Below are positions 33,022-44,519 of a stretch of 64,000 nt of DNA, one piece after another. Every line of letters starts with the position of its first letter. Within the stretch, counting starts at the first letter, position 1. The notes below the pieces were generated by a model, which was not told the DNA's origin, made no database searches, and saw only the letters and a program-made list of their open reading frames with translations. The translations under genes and the position numbers were made by a program. This stretch comes from Ampelocalamus luodianensis (lineage: Eukaryota; Streptophyta; Magnoliopsida; Poales; Poaceae). The DNA is taken from assembly GCA_036346255.1 (NCBI GenBank), contig CM070634.1, forward strand, positions 68,776,476 to 68,840,475, read 5' to 3'.

Positions 33022-36000
33022 ATGGAGAAGACCAGGAATGCCACCTCCCCTAAGGTTAGGAAATATATAAGAAACATCTTGTGGGTGAGATTAGATAGAG
33101 CTCCATGCATGCATGCCATGCTAGTTCGTATGGGGCTTAGTTTTCCTTCAGCATGTATGCTTGGAAAACTAGTGCTGTGGGGGAAGAAGTTGTTTGCAAC
33201 CTGTTTAAACCAATCTCTTCCAAGATGGTTCAAATTGGTCAATTACGATTGGTTTTCACAGAGTTCTTCTCAGGATTAACCCATTTGATGCCTTTGCGGC
33301 CTTAACATGCATGATGATCTTAAGGTTGCGTCAATATCCTTTTATGAAAGACAAGCAAGATATAATCTTTTGGCTTTTCTGTTGTTTTTGAGCTCTAGAA
33401 TAAGGTCTCAGTTTAGAACTTCCCTTGACCATGCAAATTCTTGCACAAGTGAGGATTTTTATTACAAAAATGAAGTGAAGAGTTATAAGTGTGCATGCGT
33501 TGCTTGATCCTTTTAATTAGTTATATGTCTTGTTGTCATTTTGTAGTCAGTTACTTTCAAGTTTGTTAAAGGCTTTCTTAACAAGCCCTAAGCGATTTTA
33601 TGTTAGCTTAGGTATCATTTTCTTTCCTTCTTGTATAATTAATGTCCAAGTGGTCAAGGCAGGCTGAGCTCTTTGCTACCTAGCTTGCTATAGCTAGCAT
33701 ATATGCATGGTCTAGCACACTCAGTTGAAAAGCTTACACTAACAACTTGGTTTACAAATTTGGTGTTTCGTTTTAATTAACTCGATTCTTCTTCTTCTTC
33801 TTCTTCTTGTTGCAGAGCTCAATGACTAGTACAGGTCCCAAGAGCCCGGTAAGGAACGGAGGGTCTCCTCCTCATAAGAAGAACACTACAGAGGTATATT
33901 TGTATTATAGACATGCATGCATGTATATTTATGCGTATATATATAATTCTACACTAAGACTTCACTGTATTTTAGGATAACTCAATGTTTGTTAATCGTT
34001 TTTAGTAAAAAAATTCTGAAAAGAAATGGCTAGCTAGAAACCAAGTTCTTCTTATACGTACAACATATATGGCTGTATGTATATATCCTAATTGGAGGAA
34101 TCGGTAAGAAGTATTTCAAAAATAATTTGATATATGATTGAAACCTAATTTTGTATAGTAAACACGCACCACAGATAATCACACCACTAATTTTCGTCCA
34201 ACACGGTTTAGTATGTATTGCTAACTTATCGTATATGTATACATGCAAATCATTTCCTTTTCTTGCAAAATTGAAAATGGAAAAAGTTCCGATTGCTTGT
34301 TTAAGATACTATGACGATGAATCGTGAAGTCGTGATGTGAACTTTTTTATATTAATCAACCTATTTTTAATTTATTTTTATTATTAACCTCTCGCTAACT
34401 TTATTTCTAATTCTGACACTTTTGGTCATGGCGTGGCAAAACAACATTGTAACGCCAACACAATGGCGTGGCCAAATCCTATTACTCAATACCAGGTGGT
34501 GTGACGGTGTTGTTTAGTTAAGTCACTACCGATGGCGTGACAAAAGTGCTATTTCGTTAGACTTACCCTATGGCGTGGCGGTGTAGTATTGTTACACCAC
34601 GGGTGATGGCGTGGTCAAAAGAGTCAGAATTAAAAATAAAGTTGACGAGGAGTTAGTAACAAAAATAAATTTAAAAATAGGTTAATTAATAAAAAATTTC
34701 TCGTGATGTTATATATGGCACGGAGAGGTCAATTATACACATGATAATGGAATGGTCCTTTTCAAGAGCAAACTACCCTTGTACTAAAATTAGTCAAACG
34801 GTAGGAATGGTTGGGATATATATCATGTTAGATATGGTCCTTTTCTTTGCAGGTGTTTATAAAACAGGGATAATTATTTTAAGGTGGTATATCTCATCAC
34901 CATGCATGGTTGTTTTTCCATGCATGCATAACTAATTAAAGAGATGGGAGGTCGAATATGTAGGGTGCAAACATCTCATTTCATCATAGTCCTTTTAGCT
35001 TCATTATATTTGTCAGGTGAAAATATAGTCAGTTCCCATGCATGCACGGCACATTTTCAATATACATATTAGTCATGTCCATTTCTACGTGGTGAAACAT
35101 CACATGCATGTAGTTAATCAGACATTTGCTTTCACATATTCATCGCATGAGATAGTTATAACCAGGATTTGGATTACCGGGGGTCACCGGTAGAACCGAA
35201 ATGACCGAAAATCAGAAAATTATGGCAAAAATTTTCAAATCAAAATTGAAAATTTCGAAGCTAAAATGATAAAGATAAAATTCAAGCAAATCCGATTTTT
35301 TGAGCCGATTTTGACCGGTTTGGATTTTTACCGGGGTACCTGATAGAACCGAAATTGCCAAAAAAATGGTTGAAAATCGACCGATAATCAAAACCCTGGT
35401 TATAACCAGGTATATAAATAAATACAATTTCCTTTCTGAAATGACAAATTTTTACAGCCACGAGGACGGAAAAATGAACAGCAAAACGTCCGTAAAGGAG
35501 GTCAAGACTTGATAACTCATGATGAGAGCAAACGCCGTTCTCCAACTTCACAAACCTCACCAAAGGTTCACTTCAAAAATTGATATGTACATGCTTTATA
35601 CGTTGAGCATCATAAAGATAATTACACTAAAATACTTTCCTGTATATGTTCATCAGAGATCACCAAAACACGAGCAGCCACTGAGCTACTTGAGGCTTCA
35701 CACCGAGGAGAGAGCAATAAGGAGAGCTGGTTTCAATTATCAGGTTATATAGATACACAACCCTATGTCATATAATTTAACATTTGTATAACTGTCCATG
35801 AGACAAACTAAGCTGTCAGGAATATTTGTTGTCAGCAGGTTGCAAACAAGATAAATACCATGGAAATCATCCGGAGATTCGAGGAGAAGTTGTCTAAGGT
35901 AAAGGATGTGACGAGGCATGTTTTCTTAAATTTTTAGATCATGTTTAGCAAAGAGATTTTTTTTAATGCAATACTTCCCTGAATGTGAAATTACTGCACG

Positions 36001-36931
36001 CAGGTGATGGAGGAACGTGAGGTCAAGATGATGAGGAAGGAGATGGTACCAAAGGCCCAACTCATGCCAGCATTTGACAAGCCATTCCACCCACAAAGGC
36101 AATTATTTCATAAGCATATCATTAACTGGCCAGATACTATTGAACTGATTGGAAGAGATTATTTTGTTCACCAAATCTTATGATTAATCTTATGTTTTGG
36201 ACTAAGAATGTGGGTCATATAATGTGTAGAACAGATCGAATGCAAATATTAATGATATGGTAAAAACAAGTCAAGATTGAGAGGATGAAACAAGATGAAT
36301 ACAAGCGAAGGGCAGGGGTACCACACACGTACAGTTGCTAGGCTTTTGGAAGACACATTACAAACAGGAATAAGGAACAAACAACTGTGCATGCCTTTTG
36401 GATGGTAGTTGTTATGTGTACTACACAATTGAGGACAGTACTTTAGATAACAACTAAGGGTATGATTAATTCAATGCTATTTAAGGAACAAACATGAACA
36501 CGCATGTAAGTTTAAACAGTGCTAGCAAGACAAGGGACAGCTGGTTGGTTCTAGTTTCGGTCTGAAATAACTAAAATCTGCTTTGAACTACAAAGCCACT
36601 GAATAAATGAGGGATACACATATAGATTGATAGACCATGAAGAGTACATAATTAATTCTTGTGACATAGTTATTTCAACCTGTCTCAGAATTAATTCACG
36701 ATCATATATATCGGAACCTAGCTAGTTCTTGTTGGTAATGGTAATCAAGCCAAGTTTTTTAGACATGTTAATTAATCGTTAATGTTTATGCACATGTATA
36801 ATTTGACATTAATTGACAGGTCGACGAGGCCCCTGACAGTTCCAAAGGAACCCAGCTTCCTGAGGCTCAAGTGCTGCATAGGTGGAGAGTTCCATCGCCA
36901 TTTTTGCTACAACGCCAAGGCCATCAAGTAG
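33022..36931 (+). CDS. TPX2-domain (WVD2-like) microtubule-associated protein, copy 1, seven exons
   Basis: Exons: 33022-33054, 33816-33893, 35458-35565, 35657-35743, 35839-35898, 36004-36098, 36820-36931; 573 bases, 190 residues, open throughout. The first five exons are whole codons. The key region is residues about 100-170: a basic helix (INTMEIIRRFEEKL ... MMRKEM), then KAQLMPAFDKPFHPQ and STRPLTVPKEPSF. This matches the plant TPX2 domain, which binds microtubules and, in TPX2 itself, aids spindle assembly. Residues 74-102 hold SYLRLHTEERAIRRAGFNYQ, also seen in plant family members. Residues 12-73 are Ser/Lys-rich and look disordered. The C-terminal 20 residues (RLKCCIGGEFHRHFCYN) are Cys/His-rich and unusual. 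Other introns are GT-AG; intron 6 begins with GC. The first two exon joins are the least sure; small size compared with TPX2 is noted. Confidence 0.85.
34343..34696. mobile_element. Foldback MITE, family M1, member C (copy 1), in intron 2
   Basis: TTTTTTATATTAATCAACC at the left returns as GGTTAATTAATAAAAAA at the right. Inner arms TGGTCATGGCGTGG and TGGCGTGGTCAAAA surround several GGCGTG words. It lies inside the large second intron of the TPX2-domain gene. Confidence 0.75.
35163..35398. mobile_element. hAT-type MITE, 236 bp, in intron 2 (copy 1)
   Basis: Flanked on both sides by the 8-bp GTTATAAC (35155-35162 and 35399-35406). Ends are CAGGATTTGGATTACCGG and, reversed, CAGGGTTTTGATTATCGG, an imperfect inverted repeat starting CAGG. 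The 8-bp duplication and such ends are hAT hallmarks. It has no transposase. The right end is about 50 bases upstream of exon 3. Confidence 0.85.
36099..36819 (+). other. GC-AG intron of the TPX2-domain gene (copy 1)
   Basis: Exon 6 ends CACAAAG and the intron begins GCAATT. The acceptor is TTGACAG at 36813-36819. Joining here keeps the frame (PQ-R-STRPLTV), and no GT donor near the exon end gives the same reading. The same GC donor is present in copy 2 (63234). GC-AG introns are a known minor class handled by the major spliceosome. Confidence 0.75.
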
Positions 36932-37830
36932 CAGTAAACATACATACGTACATACATATATCGACGATCAATCCATATGCACGCTCTTTTTTGCCGTTCA
37001 GATAATCTGCGTCATGCATATACGCTCACATGCATATATAGTTCTCTCTCACCAATCGTTTTTATGTATGCACGAATTTTCACGTAGCATAGAAGGGAAT
37101 GGTTGCTCCTCATGTAAATTTATTTCCCCTTTTTTGTTTTCCTTTCTCTTTCTCTCTTCTTTATCTTTTCTTTTCTTCTTTTCTCTTTTTCCCTTTTTCT
37201 TCTTCTTCTTCACTGAAGACTAGGAGATCGACAAAAGGGATCATCAGGATGCGTCATGTATGCCTCTCTGCTGGCAATTAATGATAATAAAGCTTGTATA
37301 GTACTAGTACTACCATGAGTGTTGTTTTGCTCCAGGAAAGAAGCGTGCATGCCTACCTTGTTGACTTGTTCAGTCATATGTATATGTTCTCTAAGCCGCG
37401 TGCATATGCATGCTACATCACTTTCAGGGAGGAAAATCGATCGATGAATCTGAAACTGAAAGCATCTGGACAGAGAGACCGGAATGATGAAAGTAACACG
37501 ACACTCCAAAGAACGAAGGCTGGTCAATTGTGTTCGATCGACAGTGAATGTAAGCCGATGGTCGATCGACGAAACGAATTACAATGCGTGCGTGCTTAAT
37601 TAGTAGTGCATGCGCAAGTCAAAGCATGCAACTCGAACAAAAATAATTCATATAATGCACAATTTTTTAGATATACTTATTTTAATGTGCAAATATGAAA
37701 GTATTTATAAAATATGCTAAAAACTATAGATTCTCTTGCAAATTTTTCGTGTGGTTCACATTAGAGTATCTTATAATTAGTATATGAGTATATCCAAAAT
37801 AATAAAGGAGTATGTCAAGTTCTTTTAGGT
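36932..37830. other. 3' flank of the TPX2-domain gene up to the duplication junction
   Basis: Probable 3' UTR first, with a possible AATAAA-like signal (GATAATAAAGC near 37284-37294). Then comes a pyrimidine-rich T/C tract at 37125-37215 and AT-rich DNA to the junction at 37830/37831. Small ORFs in the T/C tract are low-complexity and not supported. Confidence 0.45.
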
Positions 37831-39067
37831 AGCTTTGTTTACTTCTATGTCAGAGTGATGTTACATGCTGCAGATATTGTTTGGTAATTCTTTTCATTGA
37901 ATTTTTTTCCTTGATAAACGATTTCAGTCTGAAAGCTGAAAGCTCATAAAGGAAAAGGAAAAGGAAAAGCGTCCATTTCCATTTGCTGACTTTGTCAGAC
38001 AGCAATCTCACCTCAAGCAACCTTATTTTTCTCAATGCTTCAATAACAAAATTATTAAACATGTCAAAACTTGTTGCACATTAGAAAACTGTTGTCCTTG
38101 TTTTGTTTCCAGACCACTGTTTTGCATCTTCCTGTTTACTGGTCTAACTTAATCCCAGTAGTAAAGGATGCTCAAAACGTAACGCACCTATTTTACTACT
38201 AATACTCCTACATCTATCGTTTACAAATCTAGCATTTTTACACTCCATATAAACAATTTAGTGTATATGATAGTATTCATGAATCTACCAAACGCATGAT
38301 AGAAGACAACCATTTTTTCACGGTTCAGTGTTCACACGTTGTTTGAATTGCAAGTTGACACCAATGTTACTAGAACAACCACTGTCGTTACTTCAGACGC
38401 AAGGTTGCACGAGTACAATTGCTTGCTTCTAGCAGGCAAAACCAAGTCGAAATCAAGAGATTTGGTATGAATGGATACACACTGATTCTTACTAGTCAAC
38501 GGCTGCTTGGTTCAGTGATCACTGATCAGGTTGTTGGATGTGTCGTTATTGAAACTGGGAGTAACTGCCCACCTTTCCTACTACAAATTGTAACGGCTGT
38601 CTCAGGGAACCAAATATTTGTTATATATTCGGTGCTATTTCCATTATGCTAGAACATAATTAATTGCCTAAAGTTAAAGTTTTAAGTTTTCCTCTCACAA
38701 AAAGTTTGTGAAATCTTCCTTTGACTATGCACTTAGTAGTTCAATATCAGAAAAAAGAGCTGATTTGTGTGTACAAAATGCTTCTTCTGTTCTAACCGCA
38801 TTTCTGCTTGAGTTCCACAAGTGTACACTTGATACGACATCTTACAGAATGAACTCAAAACACTTTGCCAATCGGAGATATACCTACTATATTGAACCAG
38901 AGTTTCCAACCATCTACTTTCATCTTCTGAATTTTGTAGATTCTGGTGACTAATTAAATTTGCGTGACTAGTTGCTCTGTTTATCTTGTTACCTTCTCCT
39001 TGTTTTTCACCCTTTGCTAAACGGAAATGCATGTAAATGACAAACAAAATGCCCCTGTTTTGCAAGC

Positions 39068-39355
39068 TTAGTAGTCTCCTGGTCCAAAATTGTTATATAA
39101 CGGATTGATGCCAACACTTGCTGTTAGGTAATTAAGGACAGAAAGTATTGTTGAGTACTTGTGTTTGAAGCCAAAGCCTTGGAGCCATCCTACTTTGGGG
39201 GAAGCGACAGGTAGATTCCCTCCTTTTTGTTCGCAAATGAAACCAAGCCTTGCTATTACCACTGGCTCGAAAATGCATCTGACATGCAACATTGGATATC
39301 CACATGAAAATGATTGGCCATCTGCAATATATAACCTGGACAAGGACATTCCCAA
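39068..39355 (-). pseudogene. Unrecognised minus-strand ORF, possible terminal exon (copy 2)
   Basis: The copy 2 counterpart of 27604-27822, longer (95 residues). It has FSCGYPMLHVRC, IARLGFICEQ and the shared ending GFGFKHKYST and INPLYNNFGPGDY. No AG-GT structure was traced with confidence upstream. Family not recognised. Confidence 0.3.
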
Positions 39356-39495
39356 GATAACAGAATTTGCCTGCCTAAGTTTTAGCTGGATTAATTGGTC
39401 GTATCTGATTTCAAGGATTAATCATGTCAAATCTTAAGCTCAGGCCATCTTGTTTAAATTCATATTTCTTAAAATGATCTCAACCTGTTAGAGAT

Positions 39496-42400
39496 TGTCA
39501 CAGCCCCAACTAATTAAATTGGATTAATATGTATTTCACTAACATGCATTATCAAATTCAAAACTTTTCCATAATATATTGTACTTGGAAAATCTAATTT
39601 GGAGTGAACATACACATCAAAATTCACATTTCAATTCAAATCAGTGATAAAAAGTTGTGATCATCATCTGGAATCAATTTATTTAAAAACTACATTAATT
39701 ATCACGAATTAATATAATTTTTCCCAAATTTTTGGGACTAGTTTGAACCTAATTAAAATTCAAACAACATTCATAGACATACAACATGTTTGAATTTAAA
39801 AATCACAAACTATATTATGAACAGTAGGTTTTTATAATTTTTATGGGAACTATATACTCCCAGGAACCCCCACAAATTATTTCATAATTTTTAGAAATTT
39901 ATTTCTATTTATAAAGCTCTGGTCAAAGTAGTAACTCTAATATAATTCTCAGTCAAAACACTAAACCAAACCGGCCGATACTGTTCCTCGGGCTCGAGTC
40001 TAACTAAGTGAAGTGACTCGGTCGAGTCCACTAAGTGCACCACACGTGAGCCACCAGATGAAAGATCAACGGCCCAGAATTCATACCGCTTCACCAACCG
40101 AACCACTTAACTCTTTTGAACCTCAGCCCTTGGATCTAGATCTAGCGGTCCACGGTGGGCCACGTTTCCAACCCGCGCGCAAACAAGGAGACGCTGAACG
40201 ATGGGGCCATGTTGTCAGATCCGTCGTCTACCTCTCGTCGCGTCCGCTCAGGTATCCAATGCCACGCGCGCGCAAGACGCATCGGCCGTTGCAGCTCCGT
40301 CACCCCCGTTAGCCACCGCCGCATGCAACCACTCCTGGAGCTCCTCCTCTTCACGCCACCTCCACTCCGTCTTCTTCCCGGGCATAATACCCCCTCGGTG
40401 CCCTGTTCTTCCTCACTTCTCCTCTTTTCGGCAGAGGAGGAGGAAGCACTTCCGTGCATATCTCTCGGGTAAGCTTCCTCCAGGTGATCCCACACTTCTC
40501 TACAATCCATACCGTGTCCATTTTCGCTTATGAGAACTCCTACCTTTGCTTGTAGCTTCTGGTTCACCTTCGTGCTCTAGCTCGTGTCCAGGGCGCGCTC
40601 CGGTGGACATCACCTTGTGTTCTTCACCTCCGGTGAGTTTCGACCTCTCTTTTGCGCGTCACCTTGTATGCCTTAGTTTACTGATCAAAACCCCTCACTT
40701 GGTTTCGGCAATGCACGATAGGATCCAGTTAATTTGAAGGTGTTCCTCTTGTCGGCCAAGGACAACCTTTTCGTCTCCCACTTAGGTCCGGTAAGCTATT
40801 GTCAAATTCCTCGCTTCTATAGCTTCCTCCTATGATCTTTAAGTCATCTTGATCATTCTTTTCTCTGAGTTTTGCTCAGGGAATCCTCTCCTCATGAAAC
40901 CGAGTTGCCGCTACCTTCTTCTCCGGCGTCGTCACTACTCCAGCCATCTCCAAGCTTCCCCAAGCTTCTCACAGCTCCAGGTGACCTCCCCAAACCTTTA
41001 GGTAGCTTAAGCAACCACCAGGTCGTACTGAGAAGCTCGGTCGAGCTACTTACACTTTTGTCGTTTGAACCGCCGCCGCTTAACTCCGGCTAGCCGCCGT
41101 TCTGGGCCGGCTCAGTCGTCGGGACTACTCCCGTTAGGAGCGCCTTGCTATTCTACATCTGCCCATGCCCTTGGTTAGCGCCGCCGTGGCCGGAATCGCC
41201 GGCAAACCGCCGGTGGAACGCGCGGGACCGAAAGTCCCGTTGTCGTACGCCGACAACACTGTAGCCAATGATTAGGAATAAATGATAATCATTAGCATTT
41301 AATCCCTGTCTTAACGACGCTAATGTCTCACTTACATGCGGGCCCCACGCACAGAAAACAAAAACGTTTTGGTTAAAACCACAGTGGCTGACATGTGGAC
41401 CCTAAGACCCTAAACACGTGTTTAGAAACAAATTATACTGGAGTTATTCTGGACCGTCGGATGCGAAAGGAACGGCCAGGATTTGTAAGACATTCGGACC
41501 GTCCTATTGCACTTCGACTGTGGATCGTTGGATCTTGATCCAACGGCTCGCAATCGTCGCCCTAGGACGCACACGTGCGCGCGCCTCGCAGTGGGCCGCG
41601 GACGAGCGGGCCCTCTGGTCAGTGACCGCGGCTAGCGCTGCACTCGGTGAGAAAAGTAGCTAATGTTTGTAAAATCCGAAAAACCCTTTTCTTACACACT
41701 GAAAAATATGTATAACTTCTAAAATGCATAACTAAATCATTTCAACTTCAAATTGACTGAAACCACTTCTGGAAATTTACATTCTTAATGTACTTCCTAT
41801 CAAAATTAGTTTCATACATGTCTCTGTAGCAGAGGGCTTTAATTGGAAATTTGTTCATTAAAATCATTATCTCTACAATAGGAAAATGGACTGAAATCTT
41901 TAAAAATGCATAAGTAATTATTGGAACCTCCAAAAACAGTGAGACCACTTTTGATAATTTTCATTTTCAGTAAACTTGATTATAAAAATGGTCTCCACCT
42001 TACCTCTGTCACAGAAACTATTTTGGGAGAATATACTCCTTAACTCCATTATTTTTATACTATAAAAGGCTGATAACTTTGAAAATCAATAACTAAATCA
42101 TAAAAACTCCAAAAAGGACAAACTCAATTGTTCTTAACTTATAGTAATATTGCCCATTTATCTTTGTGATCCACGTACTCGCCACTGTTCTACAAAAATT
42201 CACTTCATAATTAAATTGCATAATGACTACTTATTGAAATCAAATTCAAACCATTATAACTTTCACATGCTAAATCAAAATGAAATAATTCTTTCACCAA
42301 AAATCATTTAAAATCATGATCTAACTACTGTAGAAAAATCATGCATTTTTGGGCATTTTGGTTTTTGTGTTGTTTTCTCGGTATTTATTTGATGTTATAA

Positions 42401-44307
42401 TTATATAGATTCCGAGCATATCGATATCGACACTTACGCTAACGAGAGTGAGCAGCTACTGTACCAGCAAGGCAAGCATCATTTGAACTTTCTTTTGCAT
42501 CATATTTGATCCCAGTTTTGGTTAAGATAGTGCAATGATAATTGCCTGCATGCTATTTTGATTATGTCAATATTTTTGTGATGTGTAGTTTAGTTATGTC
42601 CTATGCTTGAGGTTAATCTTGAATTATGCCAACTCCTATATGCTTAAGATAGGATGTGTGAACTATGGGTGATAAAATTGCTTAGCCATGCAATTCTAGA
42701 CACGGTAGTTCGACCGTCAGGAATAACCCGATGGTTTTGGGATACACACAACTCTTACTTATTGTTTCTACTTCAGATCTTTGTAGCTGTTTTATGAGTA
42801 AAACTTTGTCATTTTTAAAAGAGATTTGGTCCGGACAAGTGTTGGTTAGTGATGGTGTCTTTGTGCACGAGAATTGGGTATGTGGAAGGACTTGTCTGGA
42901 CATTTGAGGACCGAACTTTGGTAACGTCGTTAATTCAAGTACACTCGTGCTGCCACACGCGGGTTGGGAGCCGTATGGTTAAGTAGGGGGAGGGTTTTAT
43001 TGTGTTAAGTCCTTGGTGGTGTAAGGGACATAGCGACCGTGAAATCCTATGTTCTTTGAGGAGCCGATGTAATCCTTTATAGTGTGCAAGGGAGCACCAA
43101 TTCTTTTGTTTTGATTGCATCGGTATTTCCAATATAACTTGTGAGCCCCTAGCAAGTGCTATCGACGCTTGTACTAGGCAAGGAACCATCTCACAAGGGG
43201 ACTTAGCCCAATAGGGCTTTCTTGCTGAAAATGATCAGATCTTGATTTACCCGGCCGGCATACCACAGGAAGTGTGCTATTTCAGAGGCCTCTGGAGGCT
43301 TACGGGCTAATCAAATCGTGTGGGTAAAGTAGTACACCCCTGCAGGGTATCAATTTATTCGAATAGCCGTGTCCACGGTTATGGACAACCGCTTGAGTTC
43401 GGGAGTTACTATTGTTAGACTTTTAATTAAAATTGTGGTTAAACTTGGTATTCGTCATGAACGGGTTGTTCATGTGTTTAGTACATCAAAGTGGGCTGCC
43501 ACTTTGGTCTTTGTATGATTCAATTGTTTATTACTGAAATGCTTTACTACATGTTTTACTTCTACTTCAAATCTGATTTTTAAATGGGCACATGAAAATC
43601 TAGTATGTGTAGGATGTTAATTGTTGCGTCTCTTTCGCAAAACTAAACCAATATGAGCCATCCTTTGAATGACCCTTATGCATAACTATTTTTATTTGTG
43701 TAAGACTTGCGAGTACACTTATACTCAGCCAGATGTTTGCTGGCCTTTTCAGGTGAGAAGGTTATGATTATGATGATCTCGCTAGTGTTGACTTGGGCGA
43801 CACTAATGAGTAGTGTGCTACCATTTAACTCCCAGTCGGTTGCCGATGGGTGATTGGCATACCACTGCTGGTCTTTTGCTTTATCTATTTAATTCCGCTG
43901 CTACTTGATACTCTGTTTTAAATTTGGCCGGTCGGCCGTTTGTAATAAACTGTAGACCTTAACTATTATGCAGTATGTCTTTCATTCCTTGTTGTATGCG
44001 TTGTATGGATGTAATCAACGTTGGATCAGGGTATGAGTATATTGGTCATTGATCTTGGGAGCCAATATATGTCATACTCGTTGTTGATGAATTCCCATTT
44101 AACTCACCAAGGGTAGTGCTTGAATCGAGGAGAATCGACAATCATGTAACGCTCGCAGGGAGCAGCGCATGATCGTTGAGGCTCCGATGTTCGCTAAGCT
44201 TCTCACTTGGATAGAGTTAAATTGGAATTCATTTATCGAGACCAGTAATTATGTCCCTAAGACCTTGTCTAATCTCGGTCTTATGGAGATAATTACCGGG
44301 TCCCCAC
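39496..44307 (+). repeat. Tekay-2 5' LTR
   Basis: Starts TGTCACAGCCCC. It ends CCCCAC at 44307, lacking the final A found in the 3' LTR (CCCCACA). 4812 bases. ORFs within (such as 40013-40312 and 40872-41093) are LTR sequence; their frames are not kept between the two LTRs and no domain was recognised. Confidence 0.93.
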
Positions 44308-44324
44308 GTTAGTATCGAGCCATC
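44308..44324 (+). other. Tekay-2 primer binding site (degraded or misread)
   Basis: Reads GTTAGTATCGAGCCATC where TTGGTATCAGAGCCATC is expected, as in Tekay-1. The differences are a G-to-A change and CAGAG read as CGAG. It could be a real loss or a consensus error at a CAG site. Confidence 0.6.
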
Positions 44325-44519
44325 TTGATTGTAGGTTAGAGGTAGCATCGGCGTTAGAGTTAGTAAGCCTTCTGGAGTCAAAATATTTTGAAATTATAAA
44401 ATTACTTTCAGAAAGTTTAAGTTGAGAATATCTTTTATTCCTTATCCATCTTAGTATCTTTCCTCTCCTGATCCTGTTTTGGTTTATAAAACTGACTTAC
44501 CTTGCCTTCTTGGCTTTAG

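Larger units (their letters stand above)
26382..37830. repeat. Tandem segmental duplication, copy 1 (11.4 kb)
   Basis: Matches 37831-39495 and then 55097-64000 in the same order and orientation. The match starts at AGCTTTGTTTACTTCT (26382 and 37831). Apart from the 26.4-28.0 kb part, which has many small indels, the copies are nearly identical, including MITEs, introns and simple repeats. Copy 1 lacks the 15.6-kb Tekay-2 insertion. The unit contains a full TPX2-domain gene. Confidence 0.93.

Noticed and set aside
33847..33856. GGTAAGG donor inside exon 2 of the TPX2-domain gene
   Set aside because: A good donor by sequence, but reading on to GAG/GTATAT keeps the frame and Ser/Lys-rich composition; retained only as a possible alternative site.
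37099..37281. Plus-strand ORF rich in Phe and Ser
   Set aside because: Translation of a T/C-rich tract; absent of any domain.
40013..41093. ORFs in the Tekay-2 5' LTR resembling captured coding DNA
   Set aside because: Overlapping frames on both strands, low-complexity Ser/Pro products, frames altered in the 3' LTR. No evidence of gene capture.
43701..43860. Intron-like or gene-like stretch in the Tekay-2 LTR (CTTTTCAGGTGAGAAGG)
   Set aside because: Present in both LTRs and within U3/R sequence; the splice-like words do not border any coding frame.
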